This document shows, piece after piece, positions 60,760 through 64,000 of a stretch of DNA of 64,000 nucleotides. This DNA is from an uncultured Halocynthiibacter sp. (lineage in GTDB: Bacteria > Pseudomonadota > Alphaproteobacteria > Rhodobacterales > Rhodobacteraceae), in NCBI GenBank assembly GCA_947503035.1, contig CANNCD010000003.1, positions 62,001 to 126,000 of the forward strand, written 5' to 3'. Numbering within the stretch: the stretch's first letter is position 1; the number at the start of each line of letters is the position of its first letter. The notes beneath the pieces were generated by a model. It made no database searches, was not told the origin of the DNA, and saw only the letters and a program-made list of their open reading frames with translations. Both the position numbers and the translations under genes were made by a program.

Positions 60760-61550
60760 CCTATGAAACCCTTGATGTAAACATTGACGCACGCGGCGTC
60801 GCCTATGTGGCGCTGAACCGGCCGGAAAAACGCAATGCGATGTCTGCCCAGTTGATGGATGACCTTGTGGATATGGCCACGACCATTGGCACCGATGATG
60901 CGATCCGTGCGGTGGTGTTGTCTGGCAAGGGGAATGTGTTTTGCGCCGGTGGGGATTTGGGTTGGATGAAGGACCAGATCACCGCAGATCGTGCGACGCG
61001 CATGGCGGAATCTGGTCGGCTGGCTCATATGCTTTATACGTTAAACACGATGCCCAAACCCCTGATCGGGCGCATCCATGGGGCGGCGCTTGGGGGTGGT
61101 GTTGGACTGGCCTGTGTCTGCGATGTGGCGCTTGCGGAAACGGGGACGAAATTCGGGTTCACCGAGACGCGGCTGGGTCTGATCCCTGCGACCATTGGGC
61201 CATATGTCATTGCACGTATGGGCGAAGGGTTTGCGCGCCGCGTGTTCATGTCGTCGCGCATCTTTGACACCTCTGAGGCAGAGACATTTGGGATCATTGC
61301 GAAACATGTTGCCGCGGATGCCATGGATGCCGCAGTCGAGGCCGAGGTCGAACCCTATCTCTTTGTTGCGCCAAAGGCCGTCGCCGCCGCCAAAGCATAC
61401 GCCAGAAGCCTTGGCCCCGTCATTGACATCGAGACGATCAATGCGTCGGTTGAACGGCTGGCCGATATTTGGGAAGGCGAAGAGGCGACCCATGGCCTTG
61501 ATACATTCCTGAACAAAACACCCGCACGTTGGGCCAAACCGGCGGATTAA
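60756..61550 (+). CDS. liuC: Methylglutaconyl-CoA hydratase (crotonase family)
   Basis: A 264-residue enoyl-CoA hydratase family enzyme expected to hydrate 3-methylglutaconyl-CoA to HMG-CoA. Oxyanion-hole segments are FCAGGDLGWMKDQ and GAALGGGVGLACVCDVALAE; the segment FGFTETRLGLIPATIGPYVIARMGE is typical of the methylglutaconyl/gamma-carboxygeranoyl hydratases. It is the last gene of the liu operon, and its TAA shares four bases (TTAA) with the stop of the convergent AhpD-like gene. Confidence 0.92.
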   Translation: MTYETLDVNIDARGVAYVALNRPEKRNAMSAQLMDDLVDMATTIGTDDAIRAVVLSGKGNVFCAGGDLGWMKDQITADRATRMAESGRLAHMLYTLNTMPKPLIGRIHGAALGGGVGLACVCDVALAETGTKFGFTETRLGLIPATIGPYVIARMGEGFARRVFMSSRIFDTSEAETFGIIAKHVAADAMDAAVEAEVEPYLFVAPKAVAAAKAYARSLGPVIDIETINASVERLADIWEGEEATHGLDTFLNKTPARWAKPAD

Positions 61551-62116
61551 CCCCGTGCTTGGCCGTGGTATTCATCGTTGGGTCGCATATCGATGGCGGA
61601 CGCCATTCGGTTGCTCATGTTGAAGAACCCAACGGTGGCGGCAATGTCCCAGATATCGCGGTCGCTAAACCCGCAGTCGCGTAGGGCCTGACGATCCGCC
61701 TCAACGATCTCGGCGCTGGCGCGGGTTGTCTTTTCGGCAAACCGTAACATCGCGGATTGGCGCGCGTCCAACGGCGCCGCCCGCCAGTTCATCACCAGCT
61801 GTTCGCCCAAGGTCGGGTCCCCCGACAGTTTGCGCACCGCGCCACCATGGGCGGTCAGGCAGTAGTAACATTTGTTGATCGACGACACGACCACCGCGAT
61901 CATTTCCCGTTCAAGCGGGGTCAGGCCGCTGTCGGCCAGCATAACGTCGTTATACATCGCCGTGAATGCGTTTAGTTTATCGATATCAAAGGCATAGGCC
62001 CGCAGGACATTCGGAACCATGCCCAATTTTTCCTGACAAATATCGAAATATTTCTGCGTTTCATCGGGCAATGGGTCCACCATCGGAAGATCAAGCGCGG
62101 TCACGTTTTCGGTCAT
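61547..62116 (-). CDS. AhpD/carboxymuconolactone decarboxylase-like, peroxidase-related protein
   Basis: A 189-residue all-helical protein with the AhpD-type active site INKCYYCLTAHGGAVR (C-x2-C-x3-H). It resembles the uncharacterised peroxidase-related group; it may reduce hydroperoxides or be a thiol enzyme of unknown substrate. Position 43 bases after the short-chain dehydrogenase gene, same direction, suggests it is the last gene of an operon starting beyond the right edge with the thiolase. It converges with liuC. Confidence 0.8.
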   Translation of the reverse strand: MTENVTALDLPMVDPLPDETQKYFDICQEKLGMVPNVLRAYAFDIDKLNAFTAMYNDVMLADSGLTPLEREMIAVVVSSINKCYYCLTAHGGAVRKLSGDPTLGEQLVMNWRAAPLDARQSAMLRFAEKTTRASAEIVEADRQALRDCGFSDRDIWDIAATVGFFNMSNRMASAIDMRPNDEYHGQARG

Positions 62117-62159
62117 GTTTGGTTTCCTAACGTAGGGGCCCCCGCGCAGATGGGCCGGG

Positions 62160-62909
62160 CTATTTGATGGCCAGACGGGCGGCGCCGTCCAATCGGATAA
62201 CGCTTCCGTTCAGGAATTCGTTGTCGATGATATGCAGGGCAAGTTTGGCGAATTCATCCGGATCACCAAGGCGCGCGGGATGGGGCACGCCGGCGGCGAG
62301 GGCCTCTTGGACCTCATCGGGCATGGCGGTGACCATGGGGGTTCCGAAAATACCGGGTGCAATCGCCATGACGCGGATTTTGTTGCGCGCAAGATCGCGC
62401 GCCATGGGCAAGGTCAGGCCGACAATACCGCCCTTGGATGCCGCATAGGCCGCCTGCCCCATTTGTCCCTCATAGGCCGCGATGGATGCGGTGTTGATGA
62501 TCACGCCCTCGACATTGGATGCGACCATGCCTGCCGCCGATTGCGATGCGACGTTGAACGACCCGATCAGATTGACGTTCACGACGGCCTGAAACAACGC
62601 CGGATCGTGGAACCCGTCCCGCCCAACGGTTTTCGCCGCCGGTGCGATGCCCGCACAGTTGATGCACGCGGTTTCTTGGCCATTCGCGGCGCGTGCGACC
62701 TTTAGGGCGGCGGTGACGCTTTCGGGGTTGGTGACATCGGCGGCGGCGAATGTCGCCCCAAGGTCCTTGGCGACCTCTTTGCCTTTTTCAAGGTCCCGAT
62801 CCAGCAGGGTAACCGCCGCGCCCTGTTCCCGAAGCGCCTTTGCCACGCTATAGCCAAGCCCAGACGCGCCGCCGGTGACGACTGCGGCGAAGTTTTCGCT
62901 GATATTCAT
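62160..62909 (-). CDS. Short-chain dehydrogenase, 3-hydroxyacyl-CoA dehydrogenase type II-like
   Basis: A 249-residue NAD(P)-dependent SDR. Cofactor motif VVTGGASGLGYSVAKAL (TGxxxGxG), NAG motif as NCAGIAPAAK, catalytic Ser in INTASIAAYEG and YAASK (Tyr and Lys). AGIFGTPMVTAMP and RDLARNKIRVMAIAPG resemble type II 3-hydroxyacyl-CoA dehydrogenases (HSD17B10-like), which also act on 2-methyl-3-hydroxybutyryl-CoA in isoleucine breakdown. The neighbouring thiolase, with one base between, supports an acyl-CoA role. AAGG precedes the ATG at 62909. Confidence 0.88.
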   Translation of the reverse strand: MNISENFAAVVTGGASGLGYSVAKALREQGAAVTLLDRDLEKGKEVAKDLGATFAAADVTNPESVTAALKVARAANGQETACINCAGIAPAAKTVGRDGFHDPALFQAVVNVNLIGSFNVASQSAAGMVASNVEGVIINTASIAAYEGQMGQAAYAASKGGIVGLTLPMARDLARNKIRVMAIAPGIFGTPMVTAMPDEVQEALAAGVPHPARLGDPDEFAKLALHIIDNEFLNGSVIRLDGAARLAIK

Positions 62910-62910
62910 A

Positions 62911-64000
62911 TTAGGGCCTTTCGATGGCAACTGCTGTGGCTTCGCCGCCACCCAGACACACGGCGGCAATGCCACGTTTCAATCCGCGTTTTTCAAGCGC
63001 ATGGAGCAAGGTTACGATAATCCGGTTGCCGGATGCACCAATGGGATGCCCCAAGGCACAAGCGCCCCCATTCACATTCACGATGTCACGCGACACATCG
63101 AGATCGCGAATGAACGCCATGGCGACAACGGCAAAGGCCTCGTTGACCTCCCACAGATCGACGTCGTCTTTGGTCCAACCGATTTGATCAAGCAGCTTAT
63201 GCGCCGCGTGGATTGGCGCGGTTGTGAACCAGCTTGGCTCATGGGCGAATGTCGCGTGCCCTTTGATCACCGCGCGTGGCGTAAGGCCAAGTTCCGCGGC
63301 TTGGGATTGCGAGCCAAGAACCAAGGCGGACGCCCCATCCGAAATCGAAGAGGAATTCGCAGGGGTGACGGTGCCGTCGGGTTTAAAGGCGGGTTTAAGG
63401 GTTGGGATTTTTTCGGGGCGCGCATTGGCGGGTTGTTCATCCACATCAATCCGCAGGTCGCCCTTGCGGGTTTTCACGGTAACTTGCGCGATCTCATCCG
63501 CGAAATTCCCGTCGCTTTGCGCCTGCAACGCGTTCGACAATGACCGAAGCGCATAGTCGTCCTGCTGCTCGCGGCTGAATTGATAATGTTCGGCACATTG
63601 TTCGGCAAATACGCCCATCAATGTCCCTTTGTTATAGGCATCTTCGAGCCCGTCCAGAAACATGTGGTCCTTGAACGCCGTATGGCCCAAACGGGCGCCA
63701 TCGCGTGCAGATTCCGAAATATAGGGCGCGCGGGACATGCTTTCCATGCCGCCAGCGACGACCATATCCAATGTGCCAGCCTTAATTTGGTCAAACGCCA
63801 ACATTGCGGTTTTCATGCCCGAACCGCAGACTTTGTTCACCGTTGTGCACGGGATGCTTGTCGCAAGACCCGCGCCCAAGGACGCCTGACGCGCGGGGGC
63901 TTGGCCCACACCGGCGGGCAAAACACATCCCATCACGACCTCGTCTACGCTCTCCCCTTTTACGCCAGCGCCATCAAGCGCCGCACGGATCGCGGTCGCG
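62911..64000 (-). CDS. Acetyl-CoA C-acyltransferase (thiolase), truncated by the right edge
   Basis: About 363 residues of a thiolase are in the window; the N-terminal part lies beyond 64000. Active-site Cys is in PCTTVNKVCGSGMKTAM, the conserved His in VNGGACALGHPIGASGNR, and the third catalytic segment is AVCLGGGEATAVAIE. It ends one base before the dehydrogenase gene. Biosynthetic (acetoacetyl-CoA) versus degradative specificity cannot be told here, but with the SDR it could cleave 2-methylacetoacetyl-CoA or acetoacetyl-CoA. Confidence 0.92.
   Translation of the reverse strand, partial: ATAIRAALDGAGVKGESVDEVVMGCVLPAGVGQAPARQASLGAGLATSIPCTTVNKVCGSGMKTAMLAFDQIKAGTLDMVVAGGMESMSRAPYISESARDGARLGHTAFKDHMFLDGLEDAYNKGTLMGVFAEQCAEHYQFSREQQDDYALRSLSNALQAQSDGNFADEIAQVTVKTRKGDLRIDVDEQPANARPEKIPTLKPAFKPDGTVTPANSSSISDGASALVLGSQSQAAELGLTPRAVIKGHATFAHEPSWFTTAPIHAAHKLLDQIGWTKDDVDLWEVNEAFAVVAMAFIRDLDVSRDIVNVNGGACALGHPIGASGNRIIVTLLHALEKRGLKRGIAAVCLGGGEATAVAIERP

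Noticed and set aside
1-64000. CRISPR arrays, insertion sequences, prophage or plasmid genes
   Set aside because: No regularly spaced repeats, transposase, integrase or phage structural genes were seen.

Overview
The window looks like chromosome from an alphaproteobacterium of the Rhodobacterales (Roseobacter-type). The GC content is fairly high, genes are tightly packed with many start/stop overlaps, and the family content fits: a fused TRAP-TAXI transporter, a DUF4856 iron-linked protein, a LuxR-HTH/hydrolase fusion, and complete leucine and valine acyl-CoA modules. This placement rests on gene content and protein style only. I see no rRNA, tRNA, CRISPR array, insertion sequence or phage genes.

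Layout. 1-2.0 kb (minus): FecB/FecD/FecE-type ABC importer. 2.6-7.2 kb (plus): sulfur assimilation (NirA-type sirohaem reductase, CysJ-like flavoprotein, PAPS reductase CysH). 7.2-10.6 kb: thiol/redox group, with a Tat-type rhodanese and an FAD oxidoreductase on minus, divergent from CcdA, a periplasmic thioredoxin and a methyltransferase. 10.6-15.2 kb: hydrolase/AraC pair, sterol-desaturase family protein, DUF4856 protein. 15.4-24.2 kb: gabD, putA, an ornithine-cyclodeaminase paralogue, an Lrp regulator, arginase and ornithine cyclodeaminase. 24.2-25.5 kb: RidA and a WYL regulator. 25.5-32.3 kb: lysine catabolism by the 5-aminovalerate route. 32.6-36.4 kb: LuxR/hydrolase fusion, an orphan exported protein, formylglycine-generating enzyme. 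36.4-39.1 kb: two-component system with PepSY protein and a small membrane protein. 39.2-40.2 kb: facing-away remnants of rtcR and rtcB. 40.9-45.8 kb: valine catabolism. 45.9-53.6 kb: IclR regulator with a TRAP transporter, sulfatase, SulP transporter and RidA. 53.7-54.2 kb: secreted beta-trefoil-like protein. 54.5-61.6 kb: TetR regulator and the leucine/isovalerate (liu) operon. 61.5-64 kb (minus): AhpD-like protein, short-chain dehydrogenase, thiolase running off the end.

How it fits together. Much of the window is amino-acid catabolism: arginine to ornithine to proline to glutamate; lysine via 5-aminovaleramide, 5-aminovalerate, glutarate and glutaryl-CoA to crotonyl-CoA; valine via isobutyryl-CoA to methylmalonate semialdehyde; leucine via isovaleryl-CoA to acetoacetate and acetyl-CoA. 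The enoyl-CoA hydratase, 3-hydroxyacyl-CoA-type SDR and thiolase could feed the products on to acetyl-CoA. Each module has its own regulator. Next to most regulators I find a palindrome or repeat suited to an operator.

Most informative signals: (1) a near-complete davBA-type lysine cluster around an XRE-cupin regulator; (2) a 20-bp box shared by two promoters of the two-component region, at identical distance from a -10-like element; (3) a deletion scar that removed the 5' halves of divergent rtcR and rtcB; (4) a TetR gene whose promoter implies a leaderless mRNA with an 18-bp palindrome between -35 and -10; (5) a TRAP-sulfatase-SulP module whose activating enzyme (FGE) lies 14 kb away; (6) three TTGATC elements in helical phase between the Lrp and arginase genes; (7) an orphan minus-strand terminator suggesting a small RNA near 32.3-32.6 kb.
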